A stretch of 64,000 bases of DNA from positions 1 to 64,000 of the forward strand of contig NZ_JACJOG010000022.1 in NCBI RefSeq assembly GCF_014695375.1. Reading direction: 5' to 3'. Shown piece by piece: positions 26,027 to 35,504 of the stretch. The notes beneath the pieces are model-generated. The model made no database searches and had not been told where the DNA came from. It worked only from the letters and a program-made list of their open reading frames with translations. The translations under genes and the position numbers were made by a program. Position 1 is the stretch's first letter. The number at the start of each line of letters is the position of its first letter. This stretch comes from Coleofasciculus sp. FACHB-T130. Lineage in GTDB: Bacteria > Cyanobacteriota > Cyanobacteriia > Cyanobacteriales > FACHB-T130.

Positions 26027-26797
26027 CTAGGAAAATAGATTAAACCGATGCAGCAGGGTTTCTAGCAGGGGCGGTAAAGTTTGATGCAGTTCCGACGCAC
26101 TGTTAAACAACAGTTGTTGATGGTTGGGAAGGTCAAAGGGAAACTGTCCCGACATCTCCGAACGCTCCATTTGAGCTAGCAGAATTTGTTCAGAACGCTT
26201 ACTTTGAAAGGCGTAGCCAATTTCTACACAAACATTCGGACTGGGAATGAGTAGGGGCGTTTCTTCCCTGGAAATGCTAGTGATAGGTGTCCCATCAGCA
26301 ACAAATAGCAGACTCTTCCGAATTTTTCGCATCTGCGTGGTGTTGAGGCGATTTGAGGCACCTGTGGGGCGGTTGGATACTTCTAGCGTCAAAGGAAGAC
26401 GCGATCGCGTGTTTAATGCTTCTAGGGCGTTAGCCAGTCCCTCTCGCAGGGCTTCACTCGACGCCGCATATTCAGTCTGATGGCAGAGGAAGATAATCGG
26501 TTCCAGATTCGCCATCACCGTCTGTTTAGTGAAATAAATCTCGTGGCTTGTCAGGTCAATGTTGGAGATTATGTAGCCACCGCTGCCTTCGATGTAAAAC
26601 TCTACCGATTCCCCTTCTAGATAACGACCAAACCAAGCTGAGCGCTTAACATCCTGGCTGTCTTCTAAAAAATCTGCCCGTAATCCAGACTTCAGCAAGC
26701 TATTTTTGCTCAATCGCAGATCGTGGGGACGTTTCTCTAATTCTTTAATCGGCTCATACTCTTGGAGATACCAGCCTCTCAGGGCAATGATAGCCAT
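26027..26797 (-). CDS. possible TIR-like nucleotide-binding-fold protein
   Basis: 256 residues. The N-terminal 95 residues are not recognised. The C-terminal part reads like TIR or TIR-like folds: PIIFLCHQTEYAASSEALREGL near 100, RKIRKSLLFVADGTPI near 158, and SPNVCVEIGYAFQSKRSEQILL near 186, where Glu192 is in the position of the family's conserved acidic residue (compare the PNVxxELGYA pattern). QFPFDLPNHQQLLF at 218 also fits this pattern. TIR domains in bacteria can cleave NAD or signal in defence. There is no partner gene nearby and no signal peptide. The fold is inferred from short motifs only. Confidence 0.45.
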   Translation of the reverse strand: MAIIALRGWYLQEYEPIKELEKRPHDLRLSKNSLLKSGLRADFLEDSQDVKRSAWFGRYLEGESVEFYIEGSGGYIISNIDLTSHEIYFTKQTVMANLEPIIFLCHQTEYAASSEALREGLANALEALNTRSRLPLTLEVSNRPTGASNRLNTTQMRKIRKSLLFVADGTPITSISREETPLLIPSPNVCVEIGYAFQSKRSEQILLAQMERSEMSGQFPFDLPNHQQLLFNSASELHQTLPPLLETLLHRFNLFS

Positions 26798-26860
26798 GAT
26801 GTCTTATCAATAATGCACAGAATCTTCACGTCTTTAATTTAAGACGCCTGAGAAGGAATC

Positions 26861-27238
26861 TTAGCAGTATGCGGTGACATCTTCTCCACATTCATCTGCT
26901 AGATAGCATAGTGCCCGGAAACGCAGGCTTACGACTTCTTCGTAAAGCGGATTCAGCTTGCACATTGGAGGAATGTGAAACAGGGTGCGACCAAATACTT
27001 TGATATCGCGCTCAAAGGGGCACTGGGAGGGGATTGACTTGCACAGGCGATGAGCGAGTTCGCGATCGCGCACTTGTATGTTGTCAATCCACTCGCGCAG
27101 AGGTTGCAGGAAGTTCAACCGCGTCCGTGCTTTTGTGGGTTGTTGAATCGGGGCTACCTTTTGGGAAACCTCTTCTTGAGGCATCCAGAACCAGCTTGTC
27201 AGGGAAATATTTTTTACTGTATACTGGGATACATTCAT
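26861..27238 (-). CDS. Mo-dependent nitrogenase C-terminal-domain protein
   Basis: 125 residues. The C-terminal 80 residues (LREWIDNIQVRDRELAHRLC, then CPFERDIKVFGRTLFHIPPM) match the small cyanobacterial family named Mo-dependent nitrogenase C-terminal domain. The name is historical: the domain occurs as stand-alone proteins in cyanobacteria, and its function is not established. No nif genes occur in this window, so it says nothing firm about nitrogen fixation. Four cysteines in the second half might bind a metal. Begins with ATG at 27238. Confidence 0.75.
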   Translation of the reverse strand: MNVSQYTVKNISLTSWFWMPQEEVSQKVAPIQQPTKARTRLNFLQPLREWIDNIQVRDRELAHRLCKSIPSQCPFERDIKVFGRTLFHIPPMCKLNPLYEEVVSLRFRALCYLADECGEDVTAYC

Positions 27239-28062
27239 GATGCTTCTCCTGTGTTACGTTTTCAAGTCTTCAAAAAGCTAAATTTAACTGTCTGTCCTTT
27301 ATCTACAACTGCGACTCTGCTTTTACCGGATGCTGGCTGTGAGATTTGAGCGTTTCTAGAAACTTTGACCGTTAGACTTACTTAATCATTGACGCGCGAT
27401 CGCTATTTTTTGTTCTTTGCTCGGTTAATCTCGGATGCCGACTTGACAGACAAAAGGCTTGTGAGAACTCTTCTGTTATCATCCTCCCTAATTTCCTGTC
27501 TATATTGCGTGAGGAACATCACTGAATATTTGTGAGTGTCCCTTCCAGGTTTCAGTGATTACACGCATATATTGCCACTGCACTCTCGCATAAACTTGTC
27601 TGCATGAAGGCTGTAAGGTCTGTGGTTGCTTTGCTTTCGGCAAAAATGCCCCTAGACGCTTCGCGGCTCGCTCGCTTCCTAACTTTTCTTAGAATCAGAG
27701 CCATTTATTTTCCTTTAACGACGAGAAAATAATCACTCCTTGAAAACTCTAAGGAGAAGTGAAAGACAGTGAAAGAACCTAGCCAAGTTGATAAAATCAT
27801 TTCCCGTCTACCAATTTGAATTCAGCAATTTTGCTGATGAAATAAAAAATAAAAGTTGGTAATAAATTACCTATTTCACTGAGGAATAAAAAAATAGAGA
27901 TAGAAATCTTAAGCTACAGCTAGCTGATTCAGTTTTTGCCCTATTTTCAAAGAGCAATACTTAAAAATCATTAAAAATAAATTTCGTAAAAGTACTTGCA
28001 AAGTTATACTGCAAAGGTAAATTATGATCGCTCTACAAAATATATGTGAGTTCAAGGTCAAG
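27239..28062. other. long intergenic gap
   Basis: About 820 bp. It contains one HIP1-like GCGATCGC near 27397 and a short G/C-rich patch (gacgcttcgcggctcgctcg at 27655) of the type found in cyanobacterial dispersed repeats, then AT-rich sequence that should hold the wecG promoter. No credible gene was found. Confidence 0.4.
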
Positions 28063-28917
28063 ATGAACACCCGAACTTTAAAAACAACTCCAATTAAGAC
28101 AAATATATTGGGAATTGGAGTCAGTCGTACTAAATATAAAGACTGCACGGATTTGATTATTCAAAGTGCCCAATTACGCCAATCTTGTACCGTTGCAGCA
28201 GTGAATGTCCATAGCATTACCTCCGGTTATCTTGACCCAGACGGTCATGGCTATCAACTCAATCAGTTTACTCTGGTTGCCCCTGATGGTCAGCCGGTGC
28301 GTTGGGCGCTCAATCTTCTTCGTAATCGTGATGAAGAGATACTCCCGGAGCGGGTGCGGGGTCCAGAGCTAATGTTAAATATTTGCGAACAAGCTGCTGC
28401 TAAAGAAATAAGTATTTTTCTATATGGCTCTACGGAAGCAGTTCTAGAAACTTTACAGAAGAATCTACAAGAAAAATTTCCCAGCTTGATAATTGCCGGA
28501 GCAGTTTCTCCTCCGTTTCGCCCTTTAACGCCGCAAGAAGATGCGGCATACACTAAACAAATTCGGGAATCTGGCGCGGGAATTGTCTTTGTTTCTTTGG
28601 GTTGTCCGCGCCAAGAAGCATGGGCTTTTAATCATCGCCATCAGCTAGATTGTCCGATCGTTGCGGTGGGTGCTGCTTTTGATTTTCATTCTGGCAACAT
28701 TCCTGAAGCTCCGTTTTGGATGCAAAGCTTGGGTTTAGAATGGCTTTTCCGCTTTTTACAGGAACCCAAACGCTTGTGGAAGCGCTATTGGTTACTTAAT
28801 CCTCTTTATTTGATTCTTTTGGGTTTACAGCTGCTCAAATTACTTCCTGTCGAGCAAGACCCAATAGAAGTAGAAACCAGCAGTGCCGAGCGCCACCCAG
28901 AAGCAATCAATCGCTAG
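28063..28917 (+). CDS. WecG/TagA/CpsF-family glycosyltransferase
   Basis: About 284 residues from ATG 28063 (AAGG at 28054 as ribosome site); an earlier in-frame ATG is at 28024. GT26 family: NILGIGVSRTKYKDC, VAAVNVHSITSGYLDPDG, the catalytic-region LVAPDGQPVRWAL, GSTEAVLETLQKNLQ and VSLGCPRQEAW with VGAAFDFHSG. These enzymes add a ManNAc(A)-type sugar to a lipid-linked acceptor in exopolysaccharide or cell-wall glycan synthesis. The C-terminal hydrophobic patch (YLILLGLQLLKLL) may hold it to the membrane. The neighbouring MurG-like gene is on the other strand. Confidence 0.88.
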   Translation: MNTRTLKTTPIKTNILGIGVSRTKYKDCTDLIIQSAQLRQSCTVAAVNVHSITSGYLDPDGHGYQLNQFTLVAPDGQPVRWALNLLRNRDEEILPERVRGPELMLNICEQAAAKEISIFLYGSTEAVLETLQKNLQEKFPSLIIAGAVSPPFRPLTPQEDAAYTKQIRESGAGIVFVSLGCPRQEAWAFNHRHQLDCPIVAVGAAFDFHSGNIPEAPFWMQSLGLEWLFRFLQEPKRLWKRYWLLNPLYLILLGLQLLKLLPVEQDPIEVETSSAERHPEAINR

Positions 28918-28978
28918 TTACAAAGTTGTGTCGCTGTTACGGATTGAAGTCACTAGCGTTTTGGAACGCTCATCTAGC

Positions 28979-29395
28979 TTAGTCACCCGCGATGTGAACA
29001 ACAATTTCTCGATAATGACCGCGCTGCCGATGTTCCCAAATATAGATTCCCTGCCAGGTTCCCAATAGCAATTTACCGCCAGCGATGGGGATTTGTTCAG
29101 AAGTATGAGTCACAGCAGTGCGAATGTGAGCTGGCATATCATCAGGGCCTTCCGCATTGTGGAAGTAGCGATCGCTTTCCGGCACGAGTTTTGTTAAAAA
29201 GTTCTCTAAATCTTTGAGAACATCTGGATCGGCATTTTCTTGAATCAGCAGACTGGCTGAGGTATGACGCAAAAACAGGGTGCAAAGTCCAGTCTGTATA
29301 CGCGAATCTGCAACGATCGCTTGAACTTTGGGCGTGATTTTGTATAAAGATTTGCCAGGAGTTTGAACGGTCAGGATCTGTTGGTAATGAGTCAT
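28979..29395 (-). CDS. yjbQ: YjbQ family protein (UPF0047)
   Basis: 138 residues, the family's standard length. Motifs visible: GLCTLFLRHTSASLLIQENADPDV near residue 36, then AEGPDDMPAHIRTAVTHTSEQIP near 82, and LGTWQGIYIWEHR. Members are small trimeric proteins; some have weak thiamine-phosphate synthase activity, but the physiological role is uncertain. The gene lies 15 bp after the MurG-like gene on the same strand, so the two are probably one transcript. Confidence 0.9.
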   Translation of the reverse strand: MTHYQQILTVQTPGKSLYKITPKVQAIVADSRIQTGLCTLFLRHTSASLLIQENADPDVLKDLENFLTKLVPESDRYFHNAEGPDDMPAHIRTAVTHTSEQIPIAGGKLLLGTWQGIYIWEHRQRGHYREIVVHIAGD

Positions 29396-29410
29396 GGCGG
29401 CTCGAAAAAA

Positions 29411-30499
29411 TTAACGGTTTTGGAAATAGCTGACGACAGCACGGGCGATCGCTTCGGTTCCATCTGTCGCCACCATCTGAGATTGATGGGGTGGAAGCAT
29501 TGGTTGATGGAGAAACTCCCAGTTGCTTTGGAAGAACTCAGCAGGTTGTAGAATTTGATGATAGGTATAATTTTGGATGCCTTCAAGTAGCAGAGGCGCT
29601 TCGGCAAAGTCTTCTCGTGTTAGCGTCACAATGGGTACTCCCAATCGCAAAGCTTCGGCAAAAGTGCTGTATCCAGGTTTGGAAACGACGCGCCCGCATA
29701 TTGGCATAAAATCGACTGGGCGGTAAGATTGGTCTGTAATTTTTATAAGATTTGGTAAATTGGGTGCATTCCGGTCAAAGGTGATAAATTGCCAATCGGA
29801 AAACTTCAGCAAATTGTCGTAGGGAATTTCTTGTAACCCTAAACCGCCGAAGGTGAGCAAGATGGTTTGCTCGGTTGGTGTGGTAATTCCCCATTTAGAT
29901 CGTAGTGTGTCTGCGCTGTGGCGAGGAGTGCCGCCGGTTAAACCGACATCGACGAGCTGTGGGAAAACGCTCATCGATTCGTGGAAGGGCAAGCGAAACA
30001 AGCGATCGCACTTTGCATAACATTCGCTTATCCAATCCGCAATTGCAATAAACTCTCCTCCCCACGCCCGATAGATAAAGTCCCAGCCAAAATTACTCAG
30101 CATCCAGCAAGGAATCCCAGCCGCTTTGCCAATTGGCGCTGCCAGCGGTGGAATATCTGCCAAAATCAAACCTACTCGGTTTTGACGGATAAAGTTTACT
30201 TCACTGGCAATTATCGATTTCTCTTGGGCGCGAATTTGTTGCACTTTTTCCAAAGTGGCAGCTTTATCCATTGCGAAACTATCAGCTTGCACAACGCCGA
30301 TATCAAAACCGCGAGGGCGATGAATAAAATCCCCTGGAATATAAGATTCTAGTAACCAGCGGGGTGCTGTTGTTACCAGAATCAGCAAAATTTCCGGATA
30401 CATTTGCTGAACTGCCGCCGCGACGGATGCCGCCCGGACTGCATGACCAAAGCCATGATTGGTGATAGCGATGTATAAAATTGGATGTTTAGCAGTCAT
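29411..30499 (-). CDS. MurG-like (GT-B) glycosyltransferase
   Basis: 362 residues. The N-terminal LYIAITNHGFGHAVRAASVA is a GT-B acceptor-side motif like that of MurG and UDP-glycosyltransferases. The C-terminal donor-binding part has ILLTFGGLGLQEIPYDN near 218 and VVSKPGYSTFAEALRLGVPIV near 270, the E-containing UDP-sugar motif. Sugar and acceptor are not known. No signal peptide; probably peripheral to the membrane. It is cotranscribed with yjbQ and follows the cysteine lyase gene by 67 bp. Confidence 0.78.
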   Translation of the reverse strand: MTAKHPILYIAITNHGFGHAVRAASVAAAVQQMYPEILLILVTTAPRWLLESYIPGDFIHRPRGFDIGVVQADSFAMDKAATLEKVQQIRAQEKSIIASEVNFIRQNRVGLILADIPPLAAPIGKAAGIPCWMLSNFGWDFIYRAWGGEFIAIADWISECYAKCDRLFRLPFHESMSVFPQLVDVGLTGGTPRHSADTLRSKWGITTPTEQTILLTFGGLGLQEIPYDNLLKFSDWQFITFDRNAPNLPNLIKITDQSYRPVDFMPICGRVVSKPGYSTFAEALRLGVPIVTLTREDFAEAPLLLEGIQNYTYHQILQPAEFFQSNWEFLHQPMLPPHQSQMVATDGTEAIARAVVSYFQNR

Positions 30500-30566
30500 T
30501 CGTTCGTAATCAGTAGTTATTAGTCATGAGTCTAGTTGCTAATTCCTAAGGTCTAACGATCGATAA

Positions 30567-31763
30567 CTACTGACTCAATTGTTGAATGGCTTCAACAAGT
30601 TGGTCAATGTCAGATGGCAGGGTGAAATAGTGAACGCAGGCGCGTACACAGTCGGGATTGCGGATTGTCCGAACCAGCAAGTTTTGATTTTCTAAAGATT
30701 GTACTAATTGCTGGTGATTGCCCTCTCCTGAAAGCTGGAAGGAGACAAGACCGGATTCCGGCGGTGCATTTCGCAGACATTTGATGTGAGGAAGTTCGGC
30801 TAAACGTTGCCAGAGGTATTGGCTCAACTCCAGGATTTTTTGGAAGCGAGATTCTGGGGTTCCCCATTGTTGATGAAGAGCGATCGCTGCCCTAAGCCCA
30901 GCATAGAGGGGATAGGCAGAAGTCGCGACTTCATATCTTCGCCCATCCGGTTGCCAGCCAATCGGTTGACCGGATGAATTGTAAAGAATGCTGCGCCAGC
31001 CGATAAACGTGGGATTCAGGCTTTCTAAAGCTTCCGGTCGCACGTACAGACCACCGACGCCTTCTGGCCCGCACCACCACTTGTGACCCGTGAAAGCATA
31101 AAAATCAATCCCCAATTCTGTCAAATTTAGCGGCATTGACCCCACGGATTGAGCTGCATCCACCAAAATTCTGATGGGATGATTTTCGGTGGAATGGTTG
31201 CGGCAGGCGGCAGCAATTTCAGCCAGCGGCAAGACTTGACCCGTGTTCCAGAGGATATGACTCAGCACGACCATTCTGGTCTTGGGGCGCAGATATTCTG
31301 CGATCGCTGCTACGGGATCGCCTTCATTCAAAGTTCTCATGAGCGGACAGCAGGATACTTCAATGCTAAAGCGCCGTTGGAGTTCCTGAACGGTTGCCAC
31401 AATGCCTGGATGTTCGCAGTCAGAAATTAGCAGATGGTCTCCGGCTTGCCAGTCCATGCCCCAGAGGGCGATATTGCAGCCGACGGTGACATCTTCAGTC
31501 AGGGTAATGGTCTGGGGAGAGACACCCAGAGAAGACGCGATCGCAACTCTCGTTTCCGTTGCCTCCCGTACCACCCAACTCCCTACCTCATTGGAAAACG
31601 GCCCCACACGCTGCACGTATTCATAGGATTGGAAAATAGCATCCAATGCTGCTTGGGGCATCGGGCCTTGACCGCCATAGTTGAAATAGGCTTTATTCGC
31701 GAGAGCTGGAAATTGCTGCCGATGCTGTTCTAGCAGCGTTTGTCCTGGAGAAATGCTCGTCAT
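30567..31763 (-). CDS. L-cysteine/cystine C-S lyase (C-DES type), class V PLP enzyme
   Basis: About 398 residues from ATG 31763 (MTSISPG); a GTG at 31784 is also in frame. PLP lysine in YAFTGHKWWCGPEG near residue 230. The overall sequence (FPALANKAYFNYGGQGPMP, SDCEHPGIVATVQEL, LSHILWNTGQVLPLAEI, EVATSAYPLYAG) follows the Synechocystis C-DES enzyme that breaks cystine to pyruvate, ammonia and a persulfide able to donate sulfur for Fe-S clusters. I recognise it from that sequence; the general family is aminotransferase class V. No isc or suf neighbours are in the window. Confidence 0.85.
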   Translation of the reverse strand: MTSISPGQTLLEQHRQQFPALANKAYFNYGGQGPMPQAALDAIFQSYEYVQRVGPFSNEVGSWVVREATETRVAIASSLGVSPQTITLTEDVTVGCNIALWGMDWQAGDHLLISDCEHPGIVATVQELQRRFSIEVSCCPLMRTLNEGDPVAAIAEYLRPKTRMVVLSHILWNTGQVLPLAEIAAACRNHSTENHPIRILVDAAQSVGSMPLNLTELGIDFYAFTGHKWWCGPEGVGGLYVRPEALESLNPTFIGWRSILYNSSGQPIGWQPDGRRYEVATSAYPLYAGLRAAIALHQQWGTPESRFQKILELSQYLWQRLAELPHIKCLRNAPPESGLVSFQLSGEGNHQQLVQSLENQNLLVRTIRNPDCVRACVHYFTLPSDIDQLVEAIQQLSQ

Positions 31764-32154
31764 AGTATCAATATTAGACTTCACTGGAACAAGGAATTGT
31801 CACTTCGTAGCTTTGCTGGATACGGCAGCAGAGGCGTTGCAATTGGTTATCGCTGTAACGGTTGCTAGATAATGTTAACTTATTTAAAATTTTGCATAAA
31901 TCCGGTGCGTTGACTTGACAAGTTTACAAGAACGTGAATCAAATTTCACAAAATCTCTTTCTCAGATTTCCCTTGTATGCAGGCTACAAAATGGCGTTGA
32001 GTGTCGGTTAAGTTGCTATGCATCTAATACCAAGTTTTCTTTTTGATGCTACACAACATTTAGAACCCAGTTATTTCCCTAGCAAATAACAAACAACAAG
32101 GGAGAATCAAAAATCGGTTCAAAGTTCATCTTATAACGAGTAAAGGAACTCGCT
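31764..32154. other. intergenic gap upstream of nblA
   Basis: About 390 bp between divergent genes. It should hold the nblA promoter. A GTTTACAAG word at 31920 resembles half of an HLR1 (RpaB) site, but no second half at the right spacing is seen, and no NtcA GTA-N8-TAC site was found. AAAGGAA at 32141 serves as ribosome site for nblA. Confidence 0.35.
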
Positions 32155-32352
32155 ATGAATCAGCCAATTGAATTATCTTTAGAGCAAAAATTCAGTATTA
32201 GAAGCTTCTCAGACCAAGTGCAAAATATGTCCCGCGAACAAGCACAGGAATTTTTGATTATGCTGTACGAGCAAATGATCGTCAAAGAAAATATGTACAA
32301 GTCCTTTCTGAAGCACGAGTGGGGACTTGATTCAGGCAAAATGTCTGCATGA
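32155..32352 (+). CDS. nblA: phycobilisome degradation protein NblA
   Basis: 65 residues, the standard NblA size. Sequence features of the family: LSLEQKFSIRSFSDQVQNM, then SREQAQEFLIMLYEQMIVKENMYK. NblA forms helical dimers that bind phycobilisomes and bring the Clp protease to them during nitrogen or sulfur starvation. It is preceded by AAAGGAA with good spacing. Together with rpaB, it shows that this is a phycobilisome-containing cyanobacterium. Confidence 0.96.
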   Translation: MNQPIELSLEQKFSIRSFSDQVQNMSREQAQEFLIMLYEQMIVKENMYKSFLKHEWGLDSGKMSA

Positions 32353-32503
32353 ATCTTATCCGTAGTGCCACATTCGGGATGAGAAGTTAATGCTGGGCGA
32401 TCGCACTCTCTTCAGCGAGGGGGCAATGGTGGTCAACCAGGTTAGGTAGTATGGGATAGCCTTGCTAAAATACGCTCTTGCGTCGCATCCCTCCAGTTGA
32501 ACC

Positions 32504-34849
32504 ATGACCACCACTACTGACTTCCTTAGCCACCTCAACCCCTCCCAGCGCCGTGCTGTTGAGCATTTCTGCGGGCCTTTGCTGGTTGTTGCCGGTGCTG
32601 GTTCCGGCAAAACGAGGGCGCTGACTTATCGGATTGCCAATCTCATTTTGAAGCACCGGGTCGATCCGGAAAATATCCTGGCGGTGACTTTTACCAACAA
32701 AGCCGCACGGGAGATGAAGCAGCGGATGGAAAAGCTGTTTGCCGAACAGCTTGCTGAAAAAGAATATGGGAAGCCGCTGACAGCGTTACCAGCGGATGAA
32801 CAGACGAGATTGCGATCGCGCGTTTACAAAATTTACATCAAAGACTTGTGGATTGGGACTTTCCACAGTCTCTTCTCTCGTATTCTTAGATACGATATCG
32901 AGAAATATCAAGACGAAAGAGGACGCAAGTGGAGCCGCAATTTTTCAATATTTGATGAATCCGACGCTCAAAGTTTGGTGAAAGAGATTGTCACCAAACA
33001 AATGAACCTGGATGAGAAAAAGTTTGAGCCGCGTTCGGTTCGTTATGCCATCAGCAACGCCAAGAATCAGGGATTTTCCCCCAAAGAATTTGAGGCGGAA
33101 CAGGCGAACTATCGCGGACGGGTAATCTCGGAAGTTTACAGCAAATACCAAGATAGACTGGCAGAAAATAACGCGCTTGACTTCGATGATCTAATTGCGA
33201 TTCCGGTAAAGCTATTTCAACAAAACGAGCAAGTCTTGGGTTACTGGCATCGAAAATTTGGTCACATTTTGGTAGATGAATATCAAGATACAAACCGGAT
33301 TCAGTACGATTTGATTCGCCTGCTGACGACGAATGGAGAAACTAGAAAGAATGAGTGGGATTGGAAAAATCGCTCGGTTTTTGTCGTCGGTGATGCGGAT
33401 CAATCTATTTACTCTTTCCGCATGGCAGATTTCACCATCTTGCTGGAATTTCAAGAAAACTTTGGGGATGGTTTGCCGGATGACGATACGCGGACGATGG
33501 TAAAGCTGGAGGAAAATTATCGCTCTAGGGAAAATATTCTCCAAGCGGCAAATAAACTCATTGAAAATAACACTCAGCGGATTGATAAAATTCTCAAAGC
33601 GACACGCGGGGCAGGCGAACAAATTTTTTGTCACAAAGCCGACAACGAGATTACAGAAGCTGAGTTCGTCGTGCATCAAATTCGCAACCTGAAACATAAA
33701 GATCCAGAGTTAGACTGGGGGAGTTTTGCGATTCTCTACCGCACGAATGCTCAATCTCGTGCTTTTGAAGAGTGCTTGGTGCGTGCGGGTGTTCCCTACA
33801 ACATTGTTGGGGGTTTAAAATTTTACGACCGCAAAGAAATTAAAGATGCGATCGCGTATCTGCGGCTCATTGTGAATCCAGCGGATGCGCTGAGTTTGTC
33901 GCGAATCATTAATACTCCACGGCGCGGTATTGGCAAAGCGACCTTGGATGCGATCTCGGATGTCGCCCAAGAATTAGGCGTATCGATGTGGGAAATCCTC
34001 AAAGACGAAACCTCTGTGAAGACTTTAGCTGGACGGGCGGCGAAGTCTATTAACAGTTTTGTGCAGATGATTTGCCACTGGCAGCTACAATTGGACACTC
34101 TGCCAGCTTCGGAAATCGTGCAGGGAGTGATGCAAGATTCTGGTTATATTCAGGATTTGAAAAGTCAAGGCACCGACGAATCGCAAAACCGATTGGAAAA
34201 CGTCCTCGAACTCAAAAACGCTGTTCTGCAATTTGAGGAAGAAAACGAAGATTCAAGCTTAGAGGGTTTTCTCGCAAGTGCTTCCCTATCTTCTGATTTG
34301 GATGATGTGAAAGAAGAGCGATCGCGCTTGTCGCTGATGACGTTGCACTCTGCCAAAGGACTAGAATTTCCAGTCGTCTTTTTAGTAGGAATGGAGCAAG
34401 GATTGCTTCCTCATACTCGGACTCTCAACGATCCGGCGCAGCTGGAAGAAGAACGCCGCCTCTGTTATGTGGGCATCACCCGCGCTCAAGAACGACTCTA
34501 TCTCACCCATGCCCGCGAACGTCGCCTCTGGGGTTCCCGCGAACCAGCCATTCATTCTCAGTTTCTCAAGGAGTTACCCGCAGATTTGCTGAGTAGTAAT
34601 TTACCCAAGGCAACTGCTAATAGTCGCGCTGGTATGGCGTCAACATCTCCGAGACAAACATCCAATGGTGCCAGCAGTCTAGGGCAGAATTGGAGCGTGA
34701 GCGATCGCGTCCTCCACAAAGCCTTTGGTGTCGGTCAAATTACTAACATTTTCGGGCAAGGAAACAAAATAACTCTCGCCGTGAGATTTCCTGGCATCGG
34801 TATAAAAATCATCGATCCTAAGATTGCTCAACTGCAACGAGCGGAATAA
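32504..34849 (+). CDS. pcrA: UvrD/PcrA-type DNA helicase
   Basis: 781 residues, SF1A. Motif Q/I: LNPSQRRAVEHF and VVAGAGSGKTRALTYRI; Ia VTFTNKAAREMK; II LVDEYQDTN; III GDADQSIYSFRMA; IV NYRS; V/VI LMTLHSAKGLEFPVVFLVG and RRLCYVGITRAQERLYLTHA. A C-terminal Tudor-like module (VSDRVLHKAFGVGQITNIFGQ near 727) is typical of PcrA and binds RNA polymerase. The enzyme unwinds DNA 3'-5' in repair and in clearing replication blocks. The start is ATG at 32504. Confidence 0.93.
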   Translation: MTTTTDFLSHLNPSQRRAVEHFCGPLLVVAGAGSGKTRALTYRIANLILKHRVDPENILAVTFTNKAAREMKQRMEKLFAEQLAEKEYGKPLTALPADEQTRLRSRVYKIYIKDLWIGTFHSLFSRILRYDIEKYQDERGRKWSRNFSIFDESDAQSLVKEIVTKQMNLDEKKFEPRSVRYAISNAKNQGFSPKEFEAEQANYRGRVISEVYSKYQDRLAENNALDFDDLIAIPVKLFQQNEQVLGYWHRKFGHILVDEYQDTNRIQYDLIRLLTTNGETRKNEWDWKNRSVFVVGDADQSIYSFRMADFTILLEFQENFGDGLPDDDTRTMVKLEENYRSRENILQAANKLIENNTQRIDKILKATRGAGEQIFCHKADNEITEAEFVVHQIRNLKHKDPELDWGSFAILYRTNAQSRAFEECLVRAGVPYNIVGGLKFYDRKEIKDAIAYLRLIVNPADALSLSRIINTPRRGIGKATLDAISDVAQELGVSMWEILKDETSVKTLAGRAAKSINSFVQMICHWQLQLDTLPASEIVQGVMQDSGYIQDLKSQGTDESQNRLENVLELKNAVLQFEEENEDSSLEGFLASASLSSDLDDVKEERSRLSLMTLHSAKGLEFPVVFLVGMEQGLLPHTRTLNDPAQLEEERRLCYVGITRAQERLYLTHARERRLWGSREPAIHSQFLKELPADLLSSNLPKATANSRAGMASTSPRQTSNGASSLGQNWSVSDRVLHKAFGVGQITNIFGQGNKITLAVRFPGIGIKIIDPKIAQLQRAE

Positions 34850-34901
34850 ACAGTCAGGAGAGCTGATTCATTCAAAACTCAAAACGATTGAGATTTGAGC
34901 C

Positions 34902-35462
34902 GTGAGTAAAATCACCCCAAAAGAATACCACTCGAAAACTGGAGATGTTCTTACAGTCCGGAGTGCCTTGATTGAGGATGCAAAAGCTCTCGTCGATCTT
35001 CAATTTTCAGTCGCTCAAGAAGGCAAGTATATGGTGACTGAGGCTGAGGAATTTAACTTAACCAAATCGGAGGAAAAAGAAACAATTGAACAGCATTCTC
35101 AGCAACCAGGACAGCTTTATTTGGTCGCTGAGATTGGCAACACAGTTGTAGGATTCATTGAATTTGAGAACGGAAACCGAAGACGCACCTCTCATAGCGG
35201 GATACTCTCCATTTTTGTTGACAGAGAATGGAGAGGAAAAGGCATCGGATCGTTTTTGCTGCAAGAACTGCTTGATTGGGCAGCGAATGAGCCGCTGATA
35301 GAAAAGGTGACTCTAGCAGTGTTCTCTACAAATCGCAGTGCGATCGCTCTTTACAAAAAATTTGGCTTTGAAGAAGAAGGAAGATGTCCTAAAGATATGA
35401 AATTAGCAATAGGTAAGTATATCGATAGTGTATTGATGTACAAATTTGTAAAAAAAATGTAG
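34902..35462 (+). CDS. GNAT-family N-acetyltransferase
   Basis: 186 residues starting with GTG at 34902. The GNAT core is seen in VVGFIEFENGNRRRTSHSG, the acetyl-CoA pyrophosphate loop EWRGKGIGSFLLQELLDWA near 110, and the C-terminal SAIALYKKFGFEEEGR near 150. It resembles L-amino acid or phosphinothricin-type acetyltransferases, but the substrate is not known. Its stop codon lies in the left arm of a dispersed hairpin (35458-35487). Confidence 0.82.
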   Translation: MSKITPKEYHSKTGDVLTVRSALIEDAKALVDLQFSVAQEGKYMVTEAEEFNLTKSEEKETIEQHSQQPGQLYLVAEIGNTVVGFIEFENGNRRRTSHSGILSIFVDREWRGKGIGSFLLQELLDWAANEPLIEKVTLAVFSTNRSAIALYKKFGFEEEGRCPKDMKLAIGKYIDSVLMYKFVKKM

Positions 35463-35487
35463 AGACGCAATATATCACGTCTCTACA
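35458..35487. repeat. TGTAGAGACG hairpin, dispersed family
   Basis: Perfect 10-base arms TGTAGAGACG (35458-35467) and CGTCTCTACA (35478-35487). The same family occurs at 44550-44575. The arms overlap the GNAT stop codon, so this copy may also serve as terminator. Confidence 0.75.
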
Positions 35488-35504
35488 TAATAAAGGAAAC
35501 ATTC

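Noticed and set aside
26861-27238. Evidence of nitrogen fixation
   Set aside because: The Mo-nitrogenase C-terminal domain name is historical; no nif gene is in the window.
31785-32154. HLR1 or NtcA site in front of nblA
   Set aside because: Only one half-site (GTTTACAAG) and no GTA-N8-TAC; below the level needed for a call.
32796-34356. Several frames of 60-160 codons on both strands inside the helicase gene
   Set aside because: They lie entirely within the pcrA coding frame, which has all helicase motifs.
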